DNA of 15,830 bases, taken from assembly GCA_009704445.1 (NCBI GenBank), contig WLED01000016.1, positions 1 through 15,830 of the forward strand. The letters are read 5' to 3'. Under the pieces are notes generated by a model, which worked only from the letters and a program-made list of their open reading frames with translations, was not told the origin of the DNA and did no database searches. Source of the stretch: Actinomycetota bacterium (lineage in GTDB: Bacteria; Actinomycetota; Actinomycetes; Nanopelagicales; Nanopelagicaceae). Made by a program: the position numbers and the translations under genes. This document shows, in pieces, positions 7,774-14,687 of the stretch. Position 1 is the first letter of the stretch. Every line of letters begins with the position of its first letter.

Positions 7774-8706
7774 TTAGAGATTTGAGTACTGGCTATTTCT
7801 CAGTGTCGCCAGTCCTTTTACCAGTTCAATCAATCCTCGGTCTAGGCCGTATTCAAAAGAAAACCCAGTTGATTCAATTTTTTCGTTTGAAACCGTGTAA
7901 TTTCTTTGGTCAGGATCTTTTCCAAATTCTGCTTCAACAAATACAAAAGACGGAACGTGACGTTGAATTGCTTCGCAAAGCATCTTTTTCGAGAGGTTTG
8001 CCTCTGTTAGGCCAAAATTAAAAACTTCTCCGTCAGATTTCTCGGAATGAATCGCCCACCGAAGAACTCTCGATACGTCCCTAACGTGGACATAATTTCG
8101 AATAAAGTCGGCTTCGAAGAGGACAACAGAGCGTTCATGAATCGCCCGGTAGCACAGATCATTCACCAAAAGATCTAGCCTCATTCTTGGAGACATTCCA
8201 AAAACAGTAGCGAGCCGGAAGCTAACGTTGAGTGGATTATTCATGAGTGCAGTTTCGACTTCAACTTTATGTTTCGCATAACTCGAGATTGGATTCAGCG
8301 TACTTGTTTCACTACTGACTTCACCGATTCTTGTAGTTCCATAAGCACTGTTGGTTGTTGGCATAATAACTTTTTGATCACTCGAAGCCAATAAAATAAT
8401 GTTCAATGCAGCATCCAGGTTGATGCTTTCTGCTGCTGTCGCATCACGGTTACAAGCGGGTGCCCCAACAATTGCCGCAAGCGGAATGATAATTTCATGT
8501 TTAGCGACTTCCCGGGCAACCAAAGCCCTATCTCGGATGTCGCCAACAACTACGTTTAGATTTGGATTGACAAAGGAGGCTGCCAGTGAATTTTGCTTGT
8601 ACATAAAGTTGTCGAGGACGGTGACCTTATGGCCATCCTCCAAAAGTTCTGGAACCAGAACAGCTCCAATGTATCCCGCACCACCAGTGACTAATACATT
8701 TGCCAC
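7774..8706 (-). CDS. NAD-dependent nucleotide-sugar epimerase/dehydratase (extended SDR)
   Basis: A 310-residue extended short-chain dehydrogenase. Seen: the NAD-binding VTGGAGYIG (6-14), LDNF (31-34), GDIRD (55-59), the LAAIVG segment (76-81), PTTNSAYG with active-site Ser120, and the catalytic Y143-x3-K147 pair (YAKHK). RNYVHVRDV is the usual substrate-domain motif and VFNFG follows it. It looks most like UDP-glucose 4-epimerase relatives found in surface-glycan clusters, but the substrate and whether it epimerises, dehydrates or reduces are not resolved. In this operon a nucleotide-heptose is a reasonable guess. The start is GTG at 8706 with TAGGAG 5 nt upstream. It is the first gene of the minus-strand operon that continues through the glycosyltransferase, gmhB and hddA. 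Confidence 0.85.
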   Translation of the reverse strand: MANVLVTGGAGYIGAVLVPELLEDGHKVTVLDNFMYKQNSLAASFVNPNLNVVVGDIRDRALVAREVAKHEIIIPLAAIVGAPACNRDATAAESINLDAALNIILLASSDQKVIMPTTNSAYGTTRIGEVSSETSTLNPISSYAKHKVEVETALMNNPLNVSFRLATVFGMSPRMRLDLLVNDLCYRAIHERSVVLFEADFIRNYVHVRDVSRVLRWAIHSEKSDGEVFNFGLTEANLSKKMLCEAIQRHVPSFVFVEAEFGKDPDQRNYTVSNEKIESTGFSFEYGLDRGLIELVKGLATLRNSQYSNL

Positions 8707-8744
8707 AAAAACTCCTATTTAAGCCCATAGAAAGGTATGTTCTG

Positions 8745-8751
8745 TACTCTA
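8745..8751. promoter_or_regulatory. Candidate overlapping -10 elements in a divergent gap
   Basis: TACTCTA reads as TACTCT on the plus strand (8745-8750) and TAGAGT on the minus strand (8751-8746). Both fit the minimal TAnnnT form. Predicted starts lie about 32 nt from the TTG at 8789 and about 33 nt from the GTG at 8706. No -35 is visible and the hexamers are weak, so this rests mainly on position and symmetry. Confidence 0.3.
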
Positions 8752-8777
8752 CAGGTTGAACATCCGGTAAACATGGC

Positions 8778-8782
8778 GGAGG
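8778..8782 (+). promoter_or_regulatory. Shine-Dalgarno deciding the TTG start of the C-methyltransferase
   Basis: GGAGG at 8778-8782 is 6 nt before the TTG at 8789-8791. The ATG at 8773 is in a different frame, so the TTG is the supported start. Confidence 0.65.
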
Positions 8783-8788
8783 CCCCCT

Positions 8789-10003
8789 TTGAGCAGCTTA
8801 AAGTGTCGAGTTTGCGACTCTACGGACTTCGAATTAGTTCTGGATTTAGGAGACCAGCCCTGGGGAAATGGTTTTATCAGGCCTGAAAAATTAAGTTCTG
8901 AAAAATCCTACCCGCTCAAACTTATTTTTTGCAAAACATGTAGCACTTCACAACTCGATTTTACAATTGCAAAAGAGGAAATGTTTATAGATCACACTTA
9001 TCTTTCGGGTACAACTTCTACGTTACAAAAACATTTTGAAGATGTAGCACAATCAGTATGCACTCGATTCTTAAAAGGATTAGAAAAGCCGATTGTTTTA
9101 GATGTAGGTAGCAATGATGGAACTCAATTGATGGAGTACAAGAAGTTAGGATGTGAAGTCTTAGGGGTTGAATCGGCAACCTATGTTAGTGATTTCGCAA
9201 ATCAAAATGGAATTAACACTTTAAATGCATTTTTCAATTTAAAGTTAGCTGAATCTTTAGAACAGAAATTTGATGTCATCAATGCATCAGGTGTTTTTTT
9301 CCACTTAGAAGAATTACATTCAGTTTGCAGTGGTATCAAACTTGTTTTAAAACCCAATGGAGTTTTTGTTGTGCAGTTCATTTATATGAAATTAATGCAA
9401 GACAATACAGCTTTTGACCAGATTTATCACGAGCACCTTTTGTACTACACACTTAAAACGATCACAACTTTATTAAATCGACATAATCTTGAAATGTTTG
9501 ATGCAGAAATATCTGAAATTCATGGAGGATCCGTAATTGGATTTATAGGCCACCCAGGTGCTAGGCCGATTTCCGATCGGTTAACCAACCTGATAAATGA
9601 AGAAAACGAAAGTGGGGCGAATTCGATTGAACGATATTCTGAGTTTGCGAAAGCTGCTCACGAAGCCAAAACAAAAACACTTGCTTGGGTCGATTTCAAT
9701 CTAGCAAACGGTAAAGTCATTTACGGTCTCGGTGCCCCAGTCAAAGGCAATACTTTACTTAATTTTTTCCGGCTTGGACCAGATAAAATTAAGTTCCTAA
9801 CTGAGCGAAATCCACTCCGAAAAGGTTTAGTCAGCCCTGGAATGCACATTCCTGTCATTATGGATAACGAATTAACCGAAAAACCAGATGCATATTTGGT
9901 GCTTGCGTGGAACTTTAAAGCGGAGATATTAAAAAGACATTCAGAGGACGTTCTAAATGGTATGGAATTCTATTTCCCGGTTAATCCAGGCAGCAAAACA
10001 TGA
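8789..10003 (+). CDS. Sugar C-methyltransferase (TylC3/NovU/TcaB9-type)
   Basis: A 404-residue three-part methyltransferase. The N-terminal zinc-finger-like domain carries C6-x2-C9 and C48-x2-C51 (Methyltransf_13). The middle SAM domain has VLDVGSNDGTQL (103-114) and FDVINASGVFFHL (161-173). A YHEH motif (213-216) and HGGSV (245-249) lead into a C-terminal Methyltransf_14-type domain with YGLGAPVKGNTLLNF. In characterised relatives such as TcaB9, a Tyr/Glu/His cluster of this kind deprotonates an NDP-4-keto sugar so that SAM methylates C3 or C5. The branched sugar made here cannot be identified. Translation starts at TTG 8789, backed by GGAGG. The stop overlaps the next gene's start as ATGA, so the pair is translationally coupled. 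Family call is strong; carbon methylation rather than another acceptor is inferred from the family. Confidence 0.87.
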   Translation: MSSLKCRVCDSTDFELVLDLGDQPWGNGFIRPEKLSSEKSYPLKLIFCKTCSTSQLDFTIAKEEMFIDHTYLSGTTSTLQKHFEDVAQSVCTRFLKGLEKPIVLDVGSNDGTQLMEYKKLGCEVLGVESATYVSDFANQNGINTLNAFFNLKLAESLEQKFDVINASGVFFHLEELHSVCSGIKLVLKPNGVFVVQFIYMKLMQDNTAFDQIYHEHLLYYTLKTITTLLNRHNLEMFDAEISEIHGGSVIGFIGHPGARPISDRLTNLINEENESGANSIERYSEFAKAAHEAKTKTLAWVDFNLANGKVIYGLGAPVKGNTLLNFFRLGPDKIKFLTERNPLRKGLVSPGMHIPVIMDNELTEKPDAYLVLAWNFKAEILKRHSEDVLNGMEFYFPVNPGSKT

Positions 10004-10911
10004 AAATATTTCTAACCGGCGGTTCTGGATTTCTTGGCCAGCATCTTGTGAATTACCTGACAGAAGAAGGGCATCAGGTTATTGCGCCTACAAGCAAGGA
10101 ATGCAATCTTCGCTCAAGTTATGATTTAACAAAATTTGAAGGCCCTTACGATGCGATTTTCCACCTTGCGGCTTACACACAAGCAGGTGATTGGTGTCTT
10201 TCGCACCCTGGCGAACAGTGGATTGTTAATCAGCAAATAAACACAAATGTGCTGAATTGGTGGCAGATGCAGGAAAATCCATGTCGTATGGTTGCGATTG
10301 GCACCAGCTGCTCCTATGCGCCATCTTCTGGTTTGGTTGAAACAGAGTACTTGAGCGGAGACCCATTAGAAAGCCTCTACACATATGCAATGACAAAACG
10401 AATGTTGCTTCAAGGACTCCGGGCAATAAATAAACAATACGATTTAGATTTTCTCTATGTAGTTCCATCTACTTTGTACGGTCCGGGTTATCACCAAGAT
10501 GGAAGACAGATGCACTTTATATTTGACCTAATCAGAAAGATTCTTCGTGGCCGAGAATTTGGCGAATCAGTAATTCTCTGGGGTGACGGTTATCAATCAA
10601 GAGAGATAGTCCATGTTAAGGATTTCATTTCGAATCTTTCCGAACTTTTTGCTCTCGGTGAGAAGGATGTCTTTAACTTAGGATCTGGAACGGAGCACAC
10701 TATTCGCGATTTTGCCAAAGTTATTTGCGACTTAACTGGATATGACTTTAATCTAATTCAGTTTGATACCTCAAAATATGTTGGAGCAAAAAGCAAAGTT
10801 CTAAATAATGCGAAGGCTAATGCAGTACTCACACAATATGCTGGAAGAGATTTAGAATCTGGAATCAGAGAAGTAATTAGATGGTTTGAAGATACAAAAT
10901 CATTTCATTAA
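10000..10911 (+). CDS. GDP-L-fucose-synthase-like epimerase/reductase (extended SDR)
   Basis: A 303-residue extended SDR with TGGSGFLG (6-13), FHLAA (54-58), GTSCSYAP (101-108), Y129-x3-K133 and a PSTLYGPGYH segment. The order closely follows GDP-4-keto-6-deoxymannose 3,5-epimerase/4-reductase (Fcl/GMER). The two residues that make that enzyme an epimerase as well as a reductase appear kept: a Cys after the active-site Ser (S103, C104) and a His in the QMHFIF segment (H172). It is slightly shorter than Fcl (about 320). Paired with the upstream C-methyltransferase by an ATGA overlap, it probably finishes a methylated 4-keto sugar by epimerisation and C4 reduction. No 4,6-dehydratase is nearby, so I do not name it fcl. 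Its stop shares TTAA (10908-10911) with the convergent glycosyltransferase stop. Confidence 0.83.
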   Translation: MKIFLTGGSGFLGQHLVNYLTEEGHQVIAPTSKECNLRSSYDLTKFEGPYDAIFHLAAYTQAGDWCLSHPGEQWIVNQQINTNVLNWWQMQENPCRMVAIGTSCSYAPSSGLVETEYLSGDPLESLYTYAMTKRMLLQGLRAINKQYDLDFLYVVPSTLYGPGYHQDGRQMHFIFDLIRKILRGREFGESVILWGDGYQSREIVHVKDFISNLSELFALGEKDVFNLGSGTEHTIRDFAKVICDLTGYDFNLIQFDTSKYVGAKSKVLNNAKANAVLTQYAGRDLESGIREVIRWFEDTKSFH

Positions 10912-11927
10912 ATTGACTCTAATTGAACTAAAAAATTAGGAAGTGGATTGTATTCGGTTTCAATTTCCCAAACTCTTGACAAGGCTACATCGATAGTCGC
11001 TGCCAAAGATTCTGGCGTGGTCTCAGAAGCAACCAATCCGTTTATTCCTTGGGTAACTTGGTCTGCCAAACCACCGACAGGTGTGACGACTACCGGAGTC
11101 GACAATGAATGGGCAATTGCAATAACACCAGACTGGCTTGCTTCAATGTAGGGAAGAACTACCAAATTCGACTTACGGATCAAGTTCTCTATTTCAGAGT
11201 TCGAAAGCCATTCATTGATAAAGTTTGCATTAATTTTCTTCAACTCTAAAGGTATCGCACCGCTACCCGCTACTGTAAGTGACTTCTGTGAATTCAATAC
11301 AAGAGGCCAAGCTCTGGCCAGTAAGTCCAATCCCTTGTATTTTTTGATCCTTCCAACAAAGAGTACGGAACCGTCTTGCGAAGATAAGTTGTTTTCTCGT
11401 TTCACTTCAAAAATATGGCTTTTAACAATAGGTTTTCCATACTTGAGTAAGTGTTTTTCAATAAAACTACTAAAGCACACCAGTGTATCTGCATTTTTGA
11501 TCAATCTCCTAATCGTTAATCGATTTGGCCAGAAATCTCCAGGATGCCTTTGTATATCGTGAATGCCACGCCAAACTTCAATTTTTCCAAGCTTTCGTAT
11601 TTTCTTCGCTAAATAAAGATCCCAAGGATGTGGCATGAGGAAATAAACTCTGGTTACATTGTTTTTCTCCAGATTGGCCAAAGTATTCTTAACAACGAAA
11701 TTTCTAAGAGGAATATTAGTTATCAATTGAAATCTATTCTTTGGGATCGCAGTTATTTCCAGATTTTTCTTCAAGCTCGTTTGCAACTCGAAGAGTAATT
11801 CATTATTTGAGGATGCGAAGAATAAAACTTGTGAATCCTTGTTTTGAATAGAGCTAATCAGGTTGAGCAACTGGCGCGGGCCGCCACCGCGAGACCCCCA
11901 ATAAACAACCGCAGTATTTCTCCTCAT
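10908..11927 (-). CDS. GT4-family glycosyltransferase
   Basis: A 339-residue GT-B enzyme. Seen: an N-terminal WGSRGGGPRQL loop (10-20), a middle WRGIHDIQRHPGD segment (119-131), and the C-terminal donor domain with VLFVGRIKKYKGLDLL (188-203), VAGSG (219-223), LPYIEASQSGVIAIAHSL (258-275) and TPVGGL (282-287). In the E-x7-E motif the first Glu is E262 and the second position is Ala, as in the SQSGV-type GT4 subgroup. Probably cytoplasmic and acting on a lipid-linked acceptor; donor unknown. The ATG at 11927 has only a weak GGTGG ribosome site. A TACAAT at 11981-11976 on this strand is a plausible -10. It is convergent with the GMER-like gene, sharing a TTAA stop overlap, and divergent from gmhA. 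Confidence 0.85.
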   Translation of the reverse strand: MRRNTAVVYWGSRGGGPRQLLNLISSIQNKDSQVLFFASSNNELLFELQTSLKKNLEITAIPKNRFQLITNIPLRNFVVKNTLANLEKNNVTRVYFLMPHPWDLYLAKKIRKLGKIEVWRGIHDIQRHPGDFWPNRLTIRRLIKNADTLVCFSSFIEKHLLKYGKPIVKSHIFEVKRENNLSSQDGSVLFVGRIKKYKGLDLLARAWPLVLNSQKSLTVAGSGAIPLELKKINANFINEWLSNSEIENLIRKSNLVVLPYIEASQSGVIAIAHSLSTPVVVTPVGGLADQVTQGINGLVASETTPESLAATIDVALSRVWEIETEYNPLPNFLVQLESI

Positions 11928-11974
11928 TTTGCCACCACAAAAGAAAGGACTATGGCAAATGTGGTCATGGGCAC

Positions 11975-11981
11975 TATTGTA
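11975..11981. promoter_or_regulatory. Overlapping -10 elements between GT4 and gmhA
   Basis: TATTGTA gives TATTGT on the plus strand (11975-11980) and TACAAT on the minus strand (11981-11976). The minus hexamer differs from TATAAT at one base. Predicted leaders are about 30 nt to gmhA and about 42 nt to the glycosyltransferase. A GATAAT at 12005-12010 is an alternative plus -10 but would lie only 6 nt from the gmhA start. Confidence 0.4.
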
Positions 11982-12016
11982 AGCCTCACAAAGACCGATT
12001 AGAGGATAATGATAAA

Positions 12017-12598
12017 GTGCTAGAGAAATTTATTCAGAATCGTATCGACGAAGCACGCTCCGTAATCGCCAATGAAAGTGCACTTGAATTTCAAAAACTT
12101 GAGGGATTAGCTAGACAAATTCATGATATTTTTGAATCGGGAAAAAAAATTGCTTTTGTAGGTAATGGAGGCAGCGCTGCGGAGGCAATGCACATGGCAG
12201 CCGAATTTACGGGAAAATGTGTTCTCGAGCACCAGCCACTCCCTGCTCTATGTCTGAATGAATCACAAAGCGCTTTAACGGCAATAGCCAATGACTTTGG
12301 TGTTGATTTCATGTTTTCAAGACAAGTACAAGCACATTTACAACAAGGAGATCTCCTAATAGCTCTGTCTACTTCGGGAAAATCCAAAAACATTCTAAAT
12401 GCGCTCAATGCAGCTAAAGAAATGGGAGCTCAAGCTATCTTGTGGATGGGCGACTTCGATAACGAAACGACTGGCATTGAGATTTGGAAAGTTCCTTCGA
12501 CCTCTACGCCACGAATACAGGAAATACATTTAGTTTGGGGTCACATCGTGGCTGAAGCAGTAGAGCAACTCATCCAATCAACAGACAGAGGAATATAA
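12017..12598 (+). CDS. gmhA: Sedoheptulose 7-phosphate isomerase
   Basis: Converts sedoheptulose 7-phosphate to D-glycero-D-manno-heptose 7-phosphate, the entry step for ADP- or GDP-heptose. A 193-residue SIS-domain protein, the usual GmhA length. Seen: phosphate-binding GNGGSAAEAMHMAAEF (49-64), STSGKSKNIL (118-127) and PRIQEIHLVWGH (165-176). H59, E63, Q168 and H176 keep the 4- and 8-residue spacings of the metal/catalytic residues His61, Glu65, Gln172 and His180 of E. coli GmhA, so the enzyme looks intact. The start is GTG at 12017 with AGAGGA 10 nt upstream, a little far. It is separated from hddA and gmhB by about 6 kb but clearly supplies them. The next gene starts on the base after its stop. 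Confidence 0.95.
   Translation: MLEKFIQNRIDEARSVIANESALEFQKLEGLARQIHDIFESGKKIAFVGNGGSAAEAMHMAAEFTGKCVLEHQPLPALCLNESQSALTAIANDFGVDFMFSRQVQAHLQQGDLLIALSTSGKSKNILNALNAAKEMGAQAILWMGDFDNETTGIEIWKVPSTSTPRIQEIHLVWGHIVAEAVEQLIQSTDRGI
12587..12592 (+). promoter_or_regulatory. Shine-Dalgarno for the TTG start after gmhA
   Basis: AGAGGA in the last gmhA codons is 6 nt before the TTG at 12599-12601, which directly follows the gmhA TAA. This supports coupled translation from a TTG start. Confidence 0.55.
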
Positions 12599-13462
12599 TT
12601 GTTAAAAGCAAAAGTGGGAAGATATCTGATTGATTCCTTTCATAAACTTAATAACAGGCCAGGGGGAATGGGTATACCGAATTCAGGGAAAATCCAGGAA
12701 ATAGTCGATTTCATTAACTTTAAATTTCATGAAAATGGCGAACTAGAAGAAATCAAAAATACAAGCATTCACCAGGCTAAATCCATCTTTCATGCACGCT
12801 ACCCCCAAGGAATAAACCTCGAATGCTATGCGGCAAAAAAAATCGCACAAGAAAGTTTAGACCATACGCATCCGTGGGGAACAAAACAAGACAACAGTAA
12901 GAATTTGAAATTCAATAATGCGCTTTATGAACTTTTTCCTATCCAAGAATTGAGTGTTTTGGATATTGGATGTTCAGGAGGGGGATTTGTTAAAACTCTT
13001 CTCGATGCAGGAGTTCTCGCGGCAGGAATTGAAGGTAGCGACTACTCAAAAATTCGAGCCAGAGCAGAATGGGGAACAATCCCGGATTACCTCTTTACCG
13101 CAGATGCAACAGCACCTTTTAGTTTCAAATTAAATGATCAAAAATTGATGTTTAAGGTAATCACCGCTTGGGAAGTTTTGGAGCATATCGAAAAAGAAGA
13201 CCTACCTAAATTTTTTGAAAACATCCGAAATAATCTTTTGCCAGACGGATTATTCATTGGATCAGTATCTCCAAATGATGACTGGGTCGATGGGGTAAAT
13301 TTGCACCGCACAGTAGAAAATTCAGATTGGTGGTTGGAGAACGTTGAAAGTTTTGGATTTAATCACCGACCAGATCTAGTGATGCATTTCTCCCCAGATA
13401 AATGGGTTCGTGGTGAGGAAAATGCACCAAATTCTTTTCACTTAATTCTTGAGCCAAGATAA
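12599..13462 (+). CDS. Class I SAM-dependent methyltransferase
   Basis: A 287-residue protein with a Methyltransf_23/11-type domain: LDIGCSGGGF (121-130), acidic GIEGSD (143-148), the motif IV/post-IV segment TAWEVLEHIEKED (189-201), and LLPDGLFIGSVS (213-224). Residues 1-110 are an N-terminal region with no motif I recognise, and the C-terminal SPDKW...FHLILEPR is typical of a closing strand. The acceptor is unknown. Its position directly behind gmhA, with zero gap and a shared ribosome-binding site, argues that it modifies the heptose product or the glycan built from it. The start is TTG. An A8 run at 12835-12842 could slip, but the reading frame is intact. It faces the LhgO-type gene convergently with a 13-nt gap and no visible terminator. 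Confidence 0.83.
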   Translation: MLKAKVGRYLIDSFHKLNNRPGGMGIPNSGKIQEIVDFINFKFHENGELEEIKNTSIHQAKSIFHARYPQGINLECYAAKKIAQESLDHTHPWGTKQDNSKNLKFNNALYELFPIQELSVLDIGCSGGGFVKTLLDAGVLAAGIEGSDYSKIRARAEWGTIPDYLFTADATAPFSFKLNDQKLMFKVITAWEVLEHIEKEDLPKFFENIRNNLLPDGLFIGSVSPNDDWVDGVNLHRTVENSDWWLENVESFGFNHRPDLVMHFSPDKWVRGEENAPNSFHLILEPR

Positions 13463-13475
13463 AATAATGCAACAA

Positions 13476-14678
13476 TTATAAACACTGCCTGACTATATTT
13501 TCGATATGTCGGCCAAATGGAAACGCACTTGTCCACCCAGGTGAAACAGCGTTTAGTACATGTGTCGAGTTAAGTTTTGTTTCAACAACAAAATCCTGTT
13601 CGAGCCTACCTGTTGGTTTATGGACTAGCTGCGCACGGATCCCAGGGGGTTTTTTACTCCAATTTTTGACTTGTGATGCGGCTGGAACAAGTTTAAGTGA
13701 TTCTCTCACCAAAAGTCTCTGAAAAACTTTTGGCCACTCAGTTTTAACTATTGTTCCAAAATTGTGAGCGTCTCCCAAAATTAAGGACTTTATTCCCATT
13801 AGAGATTGAGCGATATCAGACCCAGACCATCCAGCTAGTAAAGAATATTGTTCGCGACCCAGAATTGGGATAGCAGTTGGCCCAATTTTGACTTTATGAT
13901 CTATCGTTAAGGTGAAGTGAACACCTAAAAATGGATTTATTGGATGAGGAACCGGGTATACCAAACGCTGAAGTGGAAGATTTGTCTCATCAGTTGCGAT
14001 ATACACGCCCATAAATGGGAGCATTGCATATTCTGAGCCAACACCTATTGAACGCGAAATTCGATCGGCTTGTGCCCCTGCTGAATTTATTGTATGCATA
14101 GCACTATAGGAATTCGTTGCATCATAAATTTCGTCATTGGATAACGCGAGAGAAACTTTTTGATTAAAGTCAATTTTTCCACCAAGAGAAATGAATTCTT
14201 GCGCCATTGCACTAATAATTTCACTTGGACTAGAGATTGCGGTTGTTGGAGACCATAGGAATTTTTCAAATGTAGTCGCTAATGGTTCAAATTTAGACAG
14301 TTTTGATTGATCCAATATTTCAAGATCAACACCATTTACAAGGCCGCGTTCAAACAAAGTGGTTAATCTACTTAACTCGGATTCATCGCGAGTTACAACT
14401 ACTTTTCCAACTTCTTGAACCGGGATGTTATACTTTTTTGCCAATTTACGAAGATTTTGGTTGCCATCTCGGCAAAACTTTGCTTTTAGTGAATCGGGAG
14501 AGTAATAAAAACCTGCATGCATTACTCCAGAATTTCGTCCGCTGGCATGGCACCCTAGAGTCTTCTCTTTTTCAGCGATAATGACCTTCTTTGCGGGTGA
14601 AGATTCTAAAATTGCGATGCCGGTTGCTAAGCCCACAACGCCCGCGCCCAAAATTAGAACGTCACATTTTTGTGCCAT
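13476..14678 (-). CDS. lhgO: FAD-dependent L-2-hydroxyglutarate oxidase-type protein
   Basis: A 400-residue DAO-family flavoprotein, full length for LhgO. Seen: the FAD dinucleotide fold DVLILGAGVVGLATG (6-20) closing on E36, the FAD-linked segment GCHASGRNSGVMHAGFYY (42-59), SLKAKFC (63-69), the family signature YPVPHPINPFLGVHFT (241-256) followed by KIGPTA (264-269), KKPPGIRAQL (342-351), DF (362-363), and C-terminal NAVSPGWTSAF (376-386). LhgO oxidises L-2-hydroxyglutarate to 2-oxoglutarate and passes electrons to the respiratory chain. Family membership is clear; the true substrate might be another 2-hydroxy acid or sugar acid given the neighbouring glycan genes. The ATG at 14678 lies 9 nt after the helicase stop with no clear ribosome site. 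Local composition is AT-rich like the island. Confidence 0.85.
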   Translation of the reverse strand: MAQKCDVLILGAGVVGLATGIAILESSPAKKVIIAEKEKTLGCHASGRNSGVMHAGFYYSPDSLKAKFCRDGNQNLRKLAKKYNIPVQEVGKVVVTRDESELSRLTTLFERGLVNGVDLEILDQSKLSKFEPLATTFEKFLWSPTTAISSPSEIISAMAQEFISLGGKIDFNQKVSLALSNDEIYDATNSYSAMHTINSAGAQADRISRSIGVGSEYAMLPFMGVYIATDETNLPLQRLVYPVPHPINPFLGVHFTLTIDHKVKIGPTAIPILGREQYSLLAGWSGSDIAQSLMGIKSLILGDAHNFGTIVKTEWPKVFQRLLVRESLKLVPAASQVKNWSKKPPGIRAQLVHKPTGRLEQDFVVETKLNSTHVLNAVSPGWTSAFPFGRHIENIVRQCL

Positions 14679-14687
14679 ACAAGAAGT

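Noticed and set aside
8399..8722. 107-codon plus-strand frame antisense to the epimerase
   Set aside because: It mirrors the coding strand of a well-supported SDR gene, has no ribosome site and no recognisable motif.
11215..11562. 115-codon plus-strand frame antisense to the GT4 gene
   Set aside because: No ribosome site or family signature; the minus strand encodes the GT4 donor-binding domain here.
12142..12842. A8 runs in gmhA (12142-12149) and the following methyltransferase (12835-12842) as phase-variation switches
   Set aside because: Both frames are intact and eight As are common by chance in AT-rich genes; no longer tract or alternative frame suggests switching.
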